A stretch of DNA of 64,000 nucleotides from Pelagibacterales bacterium SAG-MED01 (GCA_014654455.1 JACWCY010000001.1:182001-246000); one strand, 5' to 3'; positions 51,826 to 62,022 are shown, counted from the first letter of the stretch. Program-made: numbers and translations. The notes: generated by a model from the letters alone, not told the origin.

Positions 51826-52431
51826 ATGTTTATAACACTTTACAAAAAATGTTTAGATCTAGCAGCTCACAAAAGCTCTAAATATTATTTAGCTTTTGTT
51901 TCTTTTATTGAAAGCTCTTTTTTTCCTATACCACCAGATGTGATGGTAATACCAATGGTTATTGCTAAAAAAAACGATTTTATTAAGATTTTTCTTATTG
52001 CAACATTTTTTTCTGTTCTAGGTGGTGTGTTTGGTTACCTAATAGGATTATTTTTCTTCGATGTAGGAATACAAATTATGAATTTTTATGGTTATGAAGA
52101 TAAAGTTAACAATTTAAAAACAAATCTATCGCAAGGTAATGGTTTTTATGCTTGGCTCGGCATACTTTTTTTAGCAGGATTTACTCCCTTACCTTACAAG
52201 GTTTTTACTATTGTAAGTGGTGTAATTGGTTTTAATTTGCCAATTTTTATTTTAATAAGTTTAATCTCTAGAGGATTAAGATTCTTTATTGTCTCATATT
52301 TATCTTTTAAATTTGGTGATTTATTTACTAAATTTATGAATCAGCATGGTTCTAAATGGTTTACAATAATTGGATTATTGATCATTATTATTGCATTAAT
52401 TTTTTATATAATTTTTAAATCTAATGTCTAA
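51826..52431 (+). CDS. YqaA/DedA-family membrane protein
   Basis: FVSFIESSFFPIPPDVMVIPMV...GGVFGYLIGLFF...FTPLPYKVFTIVSGVIGFNL. Confidence 0.88.
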   Translation: MFITLYKKCLDLAAHKSSKYYLAFVSFIESSFFPIPPDVMVIPMVIAKKNDFIKIFLIATFFSVLGGVFGYLIGLFFFDVGIQIMNFYGYEDKVNNLKTNLSQGNGFYAWLGILFLAGFTPLPYKVFTIVSGVIGFNLPIFILISLISRGLRFFIVSYLSFKFGDLFTKFMNQHGSKWFTIIGLLIIIIALIFYIIFKSNV

Positions 52432-52912
52432 CTTAAATGTAACTTTTTATTTAAAATTAATTTTTTTTATAAGTTTTCTAGCTATTATTTCTGCTTATTA
52501 TTTTGAATATATATTGGGACATAAACCATGCAATCTTTGTCTTATTGAAAGAATTCCATATGTATTAAGTTTAGTTGTAATATTAATAAATTATAAATTT
52601 AAAAAAAAACAAAAAAACTTCATTTTATTATTAATATTTATTTTTATTTTTTCATTAATAGCTTCATTATACCACTTTGGAATTGAGCAAGGTTTTTTTC
52701 AAGAGTCTTTGATATGCACTGTAAAAGATCAAAGCAATATTTTATCAAAAGACGAGATATTGAAAGAATTACAAAATATAACAGTCAGCTGTAAAGATGT
52801 GACATTTAGAGTTTTGGGTTTTTCACTTACAACGATTAATATATTTGTAAGTTTACTATTATTAATACTATTAACTAAAATTTTTACTTCTTATGAAAAA
52901 ATCGAAAAATAA
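52424..52912 (+). CDS. dsbB: Disulfide bond formation protein B
   Basis: YYFEYILGHKPCNLCLIERIPYVLSL (CxxC) and second Cys pair LICTVKD...VSCKDV; four TM segments. Confidence 0.9.
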   Translation: MSNLNVTFYLKLIFFISFLAIISAYYFEYILGHKPCNLCLIERIPYVLSLVVILINYKFKKKQKNFILLLIFIFIFSLIASLYHFGIEQGFFQESLICTVKDQSNILSKDEILKELQNITVSCKDVTFRVLGFSLTTINIFVSLLLLILLTKIFTSYEKIEK

Positions 52913-53423
52913 AGTTGAGGAATTTATAAGAGTAGATCATGCAGGTGAACGTGGTGCTGTAAAAATTTATGAAGGCCAGTTATTGGCGTTAAATACTTTT
53001 GTTAAAGATGAAAATTTAAAAAAAATCATTGAAGAAATGAAAGTCCATGAAAAAGAACATTGTGATTTTTTTGAAAATGAAATCAAAATAAGAAAAATTA
53101 AGCCTACAAAATTTCTACCTCTATGGGATTTATTAGGTGTAGGTCTTGGGTTTGGCTCAACAATTCTTGGGAGAAAAGCTGCCATGCTTTGTACTGCATC
53201 TGTTGAGGAAGTAATTGATGAACACTATCTAAATCAAATCAATCAGTTAGGAAGTGAAGAAAAAAAATTAAAAAAAAAAATTATTAAATTTAGAAAAGAT
53301 GAATTGCATCATAAAGATATAGCTTATGAGAAGGGTGCAACAAAAAAAGGTTTTTATTCAATTCTAGACAAAATCATTAAAACAGGCTCTAAAGTAGCAA
53401 TTAATATTTCTGAAAAAGTTTAA
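52893..53423 (+). CDS. coq7: 2-polyprenyl-3-methyl-6-methoxy-1,4-benzoquinone monooxygenase
   Basis: IRVDHAGERGAVKIYEGQLLAL, EMKVHEKEHCDFFE, CTASVEEVIDEHY, FRKDELHHKDIA. Confidence 0.95.
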   Translation: MKKSKNKVEEFIRVDHAGERGAVKIYEGQLLALNTFVKDENLKKIIEEMKVHEKEHCDFFENEIKIRKIKPTKFLPLWDLLGVGLGFGSTILGRKAAMLCTASVEEVIDEHYLNQINQLGSEEKKLKKKIIKFRKDELHHKDIAYEKGATKKGFYSILDKIIKTGSKVAINISEKV

Positions 53424-53426
53424 AAT

Positions 53427-53996
53427 TTAAGCTTCTAATTCTACATCCCAATATAGATAATCCATCCAACTTTTGTGTAAATAGTTTGGTGGAAAGTTTT
53501 TACCATTACGATGCAAGTCTTCAGTAGATGGTTGATAAGGATTTTGATTGAGCTGCATGCCAGAAAATTTTAATAATTTTCCACCTTTTTTTACATTACA
53601 ACCTGAGCAAGCTGTTACAACATTGTTCCAATGTGTTTCTCCTCCTTTAGACCTAGGTAACAAGTGATCAAATGTCAATTCTTCACCACTACCACAATAC
53701 TGACATGAAAACTTATCTCTTAAAAAAACATTAAATCTTGTAAAACTTGGTTTAGATTGAGGTACAATATAATCCTTTAAAGCTATAACACTTGGTAATT
53801 GCATATTGAACGATGGACTTCTTACAACTCTATCATAATTACTTACTATTATTACTCTATCTAGAAAAACTGATTTTACAGTATCTTGCCAAGACCATAA
53901 TGACAATGGATAGTAACTTAATGGCCTATAATCTGCATTTAAAACTAAAGCAGGACATTTTTCTAATGAAACATCTTGTTCAAGAAAATTATTCAT
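53427..53996 (-). CDS. HNH endonuclease family protein
   Basis: LRDKFSCQYCGSGEELTFDHLLPRSKGGETHWNNVVTACSGCNVKKGGK. Confidence 0.92.
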   Translation of the reverse strand: MNNFLEQDVSLEKCPALVLNADYRPLSYYPLSLWSWQDTVKSVFLDRVIIVSNYDRVVRSPSFNMQLPSVIALKDYIVPQSKPSFTRFNVFLRDKFSCQYCGSGEELTFDHLLPRSKGGETHWNNVVTACSGCNVKKGGKLLKFSGMQLNQNPYQPSTEDLHRNGKNFPPNYLHKSWMDYLYWDVELEA

Positions 53997-54044
53997 AAGA
54001 TATTTTTAACTTAAATAAAAAATTATTTCAATAATAAGAGATTA

Positions 54045-54695
54045 TTAAATTTTTTTTAAAATATAATTTAATGCTATACTTGAAGCTTCAATAGGAATAT
54101 GATGGTCGCAGTTTTTAATTAAATGTGTTTCTACTGGAATATCATTCCTAATTAAAAAATCTTTAGCTTCAAGTAAAAAATTAGATGAAACGACTTGATC
54201 AGTCTCACCATGAATTAATAAAGTATTTGTTGAATTTTTTTTTCTTGATTTTAAATTTTCCATATTAATGATTTTTCCAGAAAAACCTACAATGCAATTA
54301 TATTCCTGATTAGATGTTAGTCCTAAATTTAAAATCATCATACAGCCCTGGCTAAATCCTGATAAACAGATTCTATTATTTTCTAAGTTAAATTCTTTTT
54401 TAATTTCATCGATGAATAAATTTATTTTTTTTTCAGCTTCTATAGATTGTTCTAAAATATATTTTGTGTCATCTTTTGTTAAATCAAACCATTGAAAACC
54501 TGATGGATTTATTGAACAAGGTTCATGACCATTAGGGCAAATAAAAATTGTATTTGGTAAATATCTTTTCCAACCCATTGATAACATGCTTATATCCTTT
54601 CCATCTCCACCATATCCATGAAATAAAATAATTGCATTTTTAATTTCTGCATTATTTTCTGGTCTTATGATTGTTGAGTCTAGGCAAAATGTCAT
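54045..54695 (-). CDS. Phospholipase/carboxylesterase-type alpha/beta hydrolase
   Basis: AIILFHGYGGDGKDISML, LSGFSQGCMMILNLGL, HGETDQVV, NCDHHIP. Confidence 0.88.
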   Translation of the reverse strand: MTFCLDSTIIRPENNAEIKNAIILFHGYGGDGKDISMLSMGWKRYLPNTIFICPNGHEPCSINPSGFQWFDLTKDDTKYILEQSIEAEKKINLFIDEIKKEFNLENNRICLSGFSQGCMMILNLGLTSNQEYNCIVGFSGKIINMENLKSRKKNSTNTLLIHGETDQVVSSNFLLEAKDFLIRNDIPVETHLIKNCDHHIPIEASSIALNYILKKI

Positions 54696-54744
54696 ACTGA
54701 ATGATTTATGTTTTTTTATTTTTAAAACACCCTACAATACAATT

Positions 54745-54948
54745 ATGATTTCTGGAATATTAGTAAAAATAATATCTATAATTTTGTTAATAGCTGTTGG
54801 AATTGTGCTTATTCTTGGAATTGGTACTTTGTTCAAAGGTGGTGAAACAAGTAAAAAATATTCAAACAAATTGATGCAGTATAGAGTACTTTTGCAGTTC
54901 GTAGCAATAATAGCTTTAGTGGTTTTTGCTTATTTTTTTAAAAATTAA
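54745..54948 (+). CDS. HIG1-domain twin-transmembrane protein
   Basis: MISGILVKIISIILLIAVGIVLILGIGTLFKGGETSKKYSNKLMQYRVLLQFVAIIALVVFAYFFKN; GG...SNKLMQYRVLLQ is HIG1-like; start trimmed from the ORF track. Confidence 0.82.
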   Translation: MISGILVKIISIILLIAVGIVLILGIGTLFKGGETSKKYSNKLMQYRVLLQFVAIIALVVFAYFFKN

Positions 54949-55454
54949 TTATAATTACTTAACCATTCTATAAATTTTTTATCTTCAAAATCAATTAAAC
55001 CAAAAATTCTTGCAAATTCCAAACCTTCTTTATTAATTAAAATCGATGTGGGAATCCCTCTTAGTCCAAATTTTTTAGCTAAAGTTATTGATGTATCAAA
55101 GTATAATTCTAAATGTTGTATTTCTAAATCATCAAAAAAATCTTTTGCCTTTTTAATATTATCTTGACCAACATTTATTGGAAATATTTTTAGATTATCT
55201 AAATTTTCAAGGTTTTGTAATAAGTCTAGAGAAGGCATTTCTTCTTTACAAGGAGCGCACCAAGTTGCCCAAAAATTCAACAAAATCAAATTTCCATGGT
55301 AATCATCTAAATTTAATTCCTTATTTTTAGCGTCTAAAAACGTTATACCATCATATTTTTTTAACTCTTTATTGATGACAAGATTATTTATATCTGCAAC
55401 TTCATCTGCAAATGAATTTGATAGTAAAAAAATAAATATTATTAAAAATCTCAT
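54945..55454 (-). CDS. TlpA/ResA-like thioredoxin-fold protein
   Basis: LILLNFWATWCAPCKEEMPSLDLL (WCAPC), signal peptide, GLRGIPTSILINKEG. Confidence 0.9.
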   Translation of the reverse strand: MRFLIIFIFLLSNSFADEVADINNLVINKELKKYDGITFLDAKNKELNLDDYHGNLILLNFWATWCAPCKEEMPSLDLLQNLENLDNLKIFPINVGQDNIKKAKDFFDDLEIQHLELYFDTSITLAKKFGLRGIPTSILINKEGLEFARIFGLIDFEDKKFIEWLSNYN

Positions 55455-55477
55455 GTTAAAAGGTATACTTAATTATC

Positions 55478-56869
55478 ATGGCAAAAAATAAAAACAACCA
55501 AGCAGTATGGAATATTAGAATTAAAAATAGTACTTCTGCTATTTTTCAAAAAGTTGGAAATTCTATTGATATTGATAAGAGACTTTATAGAGAAGATATA
55601 ACAGGGTCTATTGCTCATGTTGAAATGTTATTTAAACAAAAAATAATTTCATTTAAAGTTAAAAATAAAATTATCTATGGTCTTAATAAGATAGAAAAGG
55701 AAATATCAAATAAAAAGTTCGAGTTTAAGAAAAAATATGAAGATATCCATATAAATATAGAAAAAAGACTTTTTGAAATTATTGGTGAAGAAGCAGGGTA
55801 CATTCACACTGCAAGATCAAGAAATGATCAGGTAATTACCGATCTAAAGATCTGGATTAGATCTTCAACTAAAGAGATAAATATATTAATTGATAAAGTT
55901 ATTAACAGTACATTAAAACTAGCAGAAAAAAATATAAATACCATCATGCCTGGTTTTACTCATTTAAAAAATGCACAAGCAGTTTCTCTTGCCCATTACT
56001 TGATGGCATATGTTGAAATGTTTAACCGAGATAAAAAAAGATTTATAAATAATTTAGATAATCTATATGAAAATCCATTAGGTGTAGCTGCTTTAACTGG
56101 AACTTCTTTTAACATTGACAGAAATTATACAACAAAAAAACTTGGATTTAAAAAACCTACTAATAATTCAATAGATACAGTTTCTGATAGAGATTTTGTT
56201 TTAGATTTTCTATACAGTGTTTCAGTTTGCTCAATGCATATTTCTAGAATTGCTGAGGAATTAATTATTTGGAACTCAGATGCTTTTAACTTAATAAACT
56301 TATCAGATAAAGTAGTAACAGGCTCTTCAATAATGCCCCAAAAGAAAAATCCAGATTTATTGGAATATTTGCGTGGTAAATCTGGTACTACCTACGGAAA
56401 TTTATTTTCTATGTTAACAATTTTAAAAGGGCTGCCTTTATCATATTTTAAAGATCTTCAAGATGACAAGGAGATCATTTTTAAATCAAATGATACATTA
56501 ACAGATAGCCTTAAAATTTTTAATGAAATTCTTAAAAACTTTACTCCTAATAAAAAACAAATGCTTAAACTTGCAAGATCAGGATACATTACTGCAACAG
56601 ATATAGCTGATTACCTGGTAAAAAATCACTCAATGTCATTTAGAAAAGCCTATCAAAAAACAGCTGCTATAGTTAATTTAGCAGAAAAAAAGAAAAAAAA
56701 CTTTGATGAATTGACCCTTGAAGAATTAAAAAAAGTTGATTCAAAACTTACAAATGATGTTTTGAAAGTGTTTGATTTAGAGAATTCTGTTAATTCCAAA
56801 AAATCTTATGCTGGAACATCTTTTGATAATATTAAAAAAATGATAATGAAATATAAAAAACAAAAATGA
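55478..56869 (+). CDS. argH: Argininosuccinate lyase
   Basis: HTARSRNDQVITDLKIW, MPGFTHLKNAQ, GSSIMPQKKNPDLLEYLRGKSG. Confidence 0.97.
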   Translation: MAKNKNNQAVWNIRIKNSTSAIFQKVGNSIDIDKRLYREDITGSIAHVEMLFKQKIISFKVKNKIIYGLNKIEKEISNKKFEFKKKYEDIHINIEKRLFEIIGEEAGYIHTARSRNDQVITDLKIWIRSSTKEINILIDKVINSTLKLAEKNINTIMPGFTHLKNAQAVSLAHYLMAYVEMFNRDKKRFINNLDNLYENPLGVAALTGTSFNIDRNYTTKKLGFKKPTNNSIDTVSDRDFVLDFLYSVSVCSMHISRIAEELIIWNSDAFNLINLSDKVVTGSSIMPQKKNPDLLEYLRGKSGTTYGNLFSMLTILKGLPLSYFKDLQDDKEIIFKSNDTLTDSLKIFNEILKNFTPNKKQMLKLARSGYITATDIADYLVKNHSMSFRKAYQKTAAIVNLAEKKKKNFDELTLEELKKVDSKLTNDVLKVFDLENSVNSKKSYAGTSFDNIKKMIMKYKKQK

Positions 56870-56997
56870 TTAAAAAAGTTATATTAAGTTTGGTGATAAT
56901 TTGCATAATAATTTCTTGTGGGAAAAAAGGAGACCCTGAGTATAAAGATCCTGAAAAAAAAGTTAAAATGCAAAATATTTTTATAAATAATGCTTAA
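56866..56997 (+). CDS. lptM: LptM/YifL-type small lipoprotein (43 aa), absent from the supplied ORF track
   Basis: MIKKVILSLVIICIIISCGKKGDPEYKDPEKKVKMQNIFINNA*: lipobox IISC followed by GKKGD; ATGA overlap with argH and TAATG overlap with lysA. Confidence 0.85.
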   Translation: MIKKVILSLVIICIIISCGKKGDPEYKDPEKKVKMQNIFINNA

Positions 56998-58211
56998 TGA
57001 AATACATTAGCAAAAAACTTACTGTTGAAAAGATTAGCATACAAAATGTAGCTAAAAAATTTGGCACACCAGCTTATTGCTATTCTTATACACAATTAAA
57101 GAAAAATATTAACAATTTTAAAAAAAGTTTTAAATCCTTTTCTCCATTGATATGTTTTGCTGTAAAATCAAATACTAATATAAGTTTAATTCAGGAAATA
57201 AAAAAATTTGGATTAGGGGCTGATGTAGTATCGATAGGTGAACTAATGATAGCTATTAAAGCTGGTGTTAATCCAAAAAAAATTGTTTTTTCAGGTGTTG
57301 GCAAAACATCAACTGAACTAAGCTATGCTATTGATAAGAAAATATTACTAATAAATGCAGAGTCTAAAAGCGAAGTAAATGAAATTGACAGGATTGCAAA
57401 GTTAAAAAAAAAGAAAGTTCAAATTGGAATAAGATTAAATCCCAATACAGATGCTAAAACTTTAACACAAATTTCAACTGGAAAAAAAGAAAATAAATTT
57501 GGTGTAAATGACAAAACTTTTTTTGAAATTGTAAATTATTGTAAAAGTTCAAGCAATATAGAACTTAAATGTCTTAGTGTTCATATTGGAAGCCAAATTT
57601 TAGACTATAAGCCTTATGAAAAAATGTTGAAAGTAATTGATAAAATTATTAAGAAAATCAATTTTAAATTTGAATTTATAGACCTAGGTGGGGGTATGGG
57701 CATCTCTTATAATAATGATAATAATAAACTTGATTATAAAAAATATAATTTTGCTATTAAAAAATTTTTAAAAAAACATAAATCAAAAATAATATTTGAA
57801 CCTGGTAGGTCTATAATTGCAAATACAGGATCTTTAATATCCAAGATAATCTATATAAAGAAAAATGGGAAAAAAAATTTTGTTATTTTAGATGCTGCTA
57901 TGAATGATTTAATGAGACCAGCTTTATATGGTGCAATTCATAGAACATTGCCATCAATAAAAAAAAATAACGTTTTAAAAAAAAATTATGAATTTGTAGG
58001 ACCAATTTGTGAAAGTACAGACAAATTTACATCATTAAAAAATTTTCAAGAATTAAAAGAAAAAGATATTATTGTAATATGTGATGTTGGCGCATATGGA
58101 ATGTCCTTAAGTTCAAATTATAATGTGAGACCTAAACCGGTAGAATTATTAATCAAAGGATCAAAAATTAAAGTCATTAGAAAAAGACAAAAGCATAAGG
58201 ATTTAATATAG
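56997..58211 (+). CDS. lysA: Diaminopimelate decarboxylase
   Basis: FAVKSNTNISLIQEI (PLP Lys), LSVHIGSQI, DLGGGMGISY, EPGRSIIANTG, GPICESTDKF. Confidence 0.97.
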   Translation: MKYISKKLTVEKISIQNVAKKFGTPAYCYSYTQLKKNINNFKKSFKSFSPLICFAVKSNTNISLIQEIKKFGLGADVVSIGELMIAIKAGVNPKKIVFSGVGKTSTELSYAIDKKILLINAESKSEVNEIDRIAKLKKKKVQIGIRLNPNTDAKTLTQISTGKKENKFGVNDKTFFEIVNYCKSSSNIELKCLSVHIGSQILDYKPYEKMLKVIDKIIKKINFKFEFIDLGGGMGISYNNDNNKLDYKKYNFAIKKFLKKHKSKIIFEPGRSIIANTGSLISKIIYIKKNGKKNFVILDAAMNDLMRPALYGAIHRTLPSIKKNNVLKKNYEFVGPICESTDKFTSLKNFQELKEKDIIVICDVGAYGMSLSSNYNVRPKPVELLIKGSKIKVIRKRQKHKDLI

Positions 58212-58214
58212 CTT

Positions 58215-58925
58215 TTGATAAGAATGATTAAAAATTTTATATTTTCAATTTTCTTTTTTACTGGAATCATTTTTATTTCATTAATTTTTTTACCTACATT
58301 TTTTTTACCTCAAAAAATTGTTTTATTTGGTGGTAAATTAATGGGTTACTGGACTAGCTTTTGTTTGAAATTTTTTTTATCTACAAAAATTATAGTCAAG
58401 GGTAAAGAAAATATTATTGATGATGAAAAATATTTTATAGCATCATCTCATCAATCAATGTTTGAAACATTCTATCTTCAAACTATTTTTAACTCACCAA
58501 TCTTTATATTAAAAAAGGAATTGCTATTAATTCCTATTTTTGGCTGGTACTTAAAAAAAATTGGTTCAATTTCAATTAAAAGAAATAAAATTGCAAAGGA
58601 AAATTTAGGATTTTTAAACAATATTGCAAAAATAGTTAATGAATCAAAACGTCCACTTATAATTTTTCCTCAGGGGACAAGAGTTTTGCCAAATGAAAGG
58701 CCTCCATTTAAAAAAGGTGCATCAAGGATTTATGAAGAATTAAAAATTGCTTGCCAACCAGTTGCTATTAACTCGGGTTATGTTTGGCCAAAAATGGGGC
58801 CGAAAATCAGTAATAGAACTATAACTATCTCGATTTTAAAACCAATTTCAAGTAGTCATTCAAAAGAAGAATTTATTAAGATTTTAGAGAATAGTATTTA
58901 TTCAGAGCTTAACTTACTAAACTAA
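58215..58925 (+). CDS. plsC: 1-acyl-sn-glycerol-3-phosphate acyltransferase
   Basis: ASSHQSMFETF (H-x4-D/E type box), IIFPQGTRVLPNERPPFKKGASRIYEEL. Confidence 0.9.
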   Translation: MIRMIKNFIFSIFFFTGIIFISLIFLPTFFLPQKIVLFGGKLMGYWTSFCLKFFLSTKIIVKGKENIIDDEKYFIASSHQSMFETFYLQTIFNSPIFILKKELLLIPIFGWYLKKIGSISIKRNKIAKENLGFLNNIAKIVNESKRPLIIFPQGTRVLPNERPPFKKGASRIYEELKIACQPVAINSGYVWPKMGPKISNRTITISILKPISSSHSKEEFIKILENSIYSELNLLN

Positions 58926-60034
58926 CCTTTCATCGGCATTACAACAAAAATACTATCAAAATCACCTGGGTCTTTAATCAATGCTGGAGAACCTGATTCA
59001 TTTAAATATATTTCAATTTTTTCTCCATCTAACTGTGAAGCTACATCAATTAGATATCTTGAATTAAAACTAATTTCTAAATCGTGATCAAATTTAACAC
59101 TTAGTGTTTCTTTACCATCACCACTATTCGTGTTGTTAACTGATAAATTGAGGGTATCTTTTGTAAGATTAAATTTAACACCATCTTTTTTATCAAGAGA
59201 TACTGATGCAACTCTGTCTACTGAGTCTAAAAATAATTTTAAATCAATTTCTAATTTTTTTTGATTATTTTTAGGTATAACCTGAATATAGTTTGGAAAT
59301 TTTCCATCAATTAATTTTGAAATTAAAACACTATTATTTAGTTCAAATTTAATTTTTGACTTTATGTTTGAAATTTTTACATCACCATCAAAAGTATCCA
59401 GTAAAGAACATAATTGAAAAATTGTTTTTTTGGGTAATATTATAGGATCAAAGTTTATATCGTTTTCTAACCTAATTTTAGAAATTGACATTCTATGACT
59501 ATCTGTGGCTGCAGCTGTTAAATATTTCTTATCTTCCACTTCTGTCTGATGAAAATAAATTCCACTTAAATAATGTCTAGTTTCATCATTTGAAACTGAA
59601 AATTTACATTTGTTTAATAATTTTAAAAGTTGTTTTGATTTAATTATAAATTCATTTTCATTAAAATTTTCATCTGTAAGTGGAAATTCTGAGGCACTAA
59701 TACAATTTAAGTTAAAAATAGATTTATCAGACTCTAAATGCAATTTACTTGAATCATTTAAAGTTAAGTTAATTTTTTTTCCAGAGGAAAATTTCCTTAT
59801 AATATCATACATTATTGATGATGTTGTTGTGGTGCTACCCTCTTCTATAACTTCAATATTATTGATTTGATGAATAAAAATTAAATCAAGATCTGTGGCG
59901 GTTATAGTAAGATTACCGTTTTGAGCGTTTAGCAATATATTTGATAGTATTGGAAGGGTACTTCTTTTTTCTATTACTCCTTGACAATAATTTAATGCCT
60001 GTTGAAGATCTTGTTGATTGGCGTTAAATTTCAT
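58922..60034 (-). CDS. dnaN: DNA polymerase III beta subunit (sliding clamp)
   Basis: N-terminal MKFNANQQDLQQALNYCQGVIEKRSTLPILSNILLNA and C-terminal LIKDPGDFDSIFVVMPMKG. Confidence 0.96.
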   Translation of the reverse strand: MKFNANQQDLQQALNYCQGVIEKRSTLPILSNILLNAQNGNLTITATDLDLIFIHQINNIEVIEEGSTTTTSSIMYDIIRKFSSGKKINLTLNDSSKLHLESDKSIFNLNCISASEFPLTDENFNENEFIIKSKQLLKLLNKCKFSVSNDETRHYLSGIYFHQTEVEDKKYLTAAATDSHRMSISKIRLENDINFDPIILPKKTIFQLCSLLDTFDGDVKISNIKSKIKFELNNSVLISKLIDGKFPNYIQVIPKNNQKKLEIDLKLFLDSVDRVASVSLDKKDGVKFNLTKDTLNLSVNNTNSGDGKETLSVKFDHDLEISFNSRYLIDVASQLDGEKIEIYLNESGSPALIKDPGDFDSIFVVMPMKG

Positions 60035-61439
60035 TTTCCTTATTATATAGTATCTGATTTTTTAATTTATTGATATTATCAACCATTAAATCATCTTTTT
60101 CTTTCAACTTTTCTATAGTTTTAACGGAATGAATAATGGTTGTATGGTCTCTGTTTGAAAATTCCCTTCCAATCTCTGGTAATGATTTAGAGGTTAAAAT
60201 TTTTGCCAAATATATCGCTGTCTGTCTTGGTCTGACTAAATATCTGGATCTTCTAGACGATAACATTTCATTTTTACTAATCTTAAAAAATTTGCAAACT
60301 AAAGTTTGAATCAAATCTATTGTAACTTTATTTTCACTTAGGTTTAACAAATCTTTCAATACAATTTTTACTTCTGCTAGATTAGGAGTTTTGTTGTAGA
60401 TTCTAGAAAAAGATACTATACGATTAATAGCACCCACTAATTCTCTAATATTTGATGTTATTTCTTTACTAATAAAATCTTGAGTATCTTTTGATATTTT
60501 TAATTCACCCGCATGAAAACTTTTTAATTCTTCAGTTTTTTTTTCGACAATTTTTTTTCTTAATTCACTATCTGGTTTTTGTATATCAACTACCAAACCT
60601 CCGGAAAATCTTGATTTAATTCTCTCTTGAATTCTAGATAGTTTATTTGGGGGTCTGTCAGCAGACAAGACTATCTGTGAACCTTTGTCTATTAAAGCAT
60701 TAAACGTATGAAAAAATTCTTCTTGCATTGCTTCTTTACCATTCATGAACTGAATATCATCAATTATTAGAACATCAGTATTTCTGAAGTATTCTTTAAA
60801 TTTAACCATTTCGTTTGCTTTTATTGATTTTACAAATTGATACATGAATCGTTCTGCAGAAATGAACATAATTTTATTATTATTTTTTAATTCAAAACCA
60901 ATTGAGTTTAGTAAATGTGTTTTTCCCATTCCAACCCCTCCATAAATATACAATGGGTTATATTGAGAAATATTTTCTGAGACTTTTAATGAAGCTTCAA
61001 AAGCAAGCTTGTTGCTTGAACCTGTTACAAAATTTTCAAACTTTTTATTAGGATCTATTCGATTATATTGAAGAAAAGAGTCTTTTATAAATGAAATATT
61101 TTCGTTAGTTGAAAGCTGTTCTAGATTTTTTTCTTTCTCAACTAGACTGAGGTTTTGTTCAACTATTTTAAATTCAATTCTAATTATATCTCTTCTATAA
61201 GTTTTTACTATTTGTAAAATTTGATCTAGGTATCTTGAAGTAACCCAATCTCTAATAAATCTAGTTGGCACAGATAGTAAAATATAATTATTGAACTCTT
61301 CAACAAAATTTATTTTCTTTAGCCAACTTTCATAAATATCCAAGCCTAATTTACTTTTCATTTGAGCTTGTATTAAACTCCAGTCTAAATTTTCAGCTTT
61401 TAAACTATTTATTTTTTTATTTGTAAAAGTATTATTCAT
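60024..61439 (-). CDS. dnaA: Chromosomal replication initiator DnaA
   Basis: NPLYIYGGVGMGKTHLLNSIG, VLIIDDIQFMNGKEAMQEEFFHTFNAL, IGREFSNRDHTTIIHSVKTIEK. Confidence 0.98.
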   Translation of the reverse strand: MNNTFTNKKINSLKAENLDWSLIQAQMKSKLGLDIYESWLKKINFVEEFNNYILLSVPTRFIRDWVTSRYLDQILQIVKTYRRDIIRIEFKIVEQNLSLVEKEKNLEQLSTNENISFIKDSFLQYNRIDPNKKFENFVTGSSNKLAFEASLKVSENISQYNPLYIYGGVGMGKTHLLNSIGFELKNNNKIMFISAERFMYQFVKSIKANEMVKFKEYFRNTDVLIIDDIQFMNGKEAMQEEFFHTFNALIDKGSQIVLSADRPPNKLSRIQERIKSRFSGGLVVDIQKPDSELRKKIVEKKTEELKSFHAGELKISKDTQDFISKEITSNIRELVGAINRIVSFSRIYNKTPNLAEVKIVLKDLLNLSENKVTIDLIQTLVCKFFKISKNEMLSSRRSRYLVRPRQTAIYLAKILTSKSLPEIGREFSNRDHTTIIHSVKTIEKLKEKDDLMVDNINKLKNQILYNKENEI

Positions 61440-61711
61440 TTGCTTGGGGAAAGTTCAGTTAGAACCATAATAAGTTTTTTGCAACAAATAATTTAAGATA
61501 ATCAAAAAAAAATAAAATCTATGATTGTGTTAAATTTTAAAATTTAAAAATTTTCTTTGACAAAAAATTTTTTTATGTATCAAAATAAATAAAATTAATT
61601 TTGAGTAAGATAGATATATAAATTTACTAAATCTAAATATTGTAAATACGAATTATTAAATTTCTATATGAAGCGTATGCTTTCAGTTGAATCAACTTGA
61701 GGTATAACAGA

Positions 61712-61972
61712 TTATATTGATGCTACTTTTTTTGAAATTCTTGAAACATTCCTCGAGGCATTTTTTTTTTTTACTATGCCTGTTTTTGCTATTTTCATTA
61801 ACTCAGAATTCAACTTAGGTAAGAACTTTAAAGCTTCAGTTTTATTTTTAGTTTCAATCAAAACGTTCATTTTCTTGAGTGCATTCTTATATCTGCTTTT
61901 CCTAGCTTTATTTACAGCTGTTTGTTTTGATATTCTTCTTATTCTTTTGATTGCAGATTTAGTATTTGCCAT
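61712..61972 (-). CDS. rpsT: 30S ribosomal protein S20
   Basis: MANTKSAIKRIRRISKQTAVNKARKSRYKNALKKM; start trimmed from ORF-track start 62044, which lies inside mutM. Confidence 0.95.
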   Translation of the reverse strand: MANTKSAIKRIRRISKQTAVNKARKSRYKNALKKMNVLIETKNKTEALKFLPKLNSELMKIAKTGIVKKKNASRNVSRISKKVASI

Positions 61973-62022
61973 ATGCGCAGGGGTATAACTTGTGAATTTA
62001 TCTTGGTCAATCAAATAATTAC

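Noticed and set aside
54667-54744. N-terminal extension of the HIG1 ORF
   Set aside because: Overlaps the start of the divergent esterase gene and lacks HIG1 similarity; internal ATG 54745 fits the family.
61440-61711. Possible oriC between dnaA and rpsT
   Set aside because: AT-rich, but I see no canonical TTATCCACA-type DnaA boxes; rpsT-dnaA adjacency alone is not evidence. GC-skew analysis of the full genome would decide.
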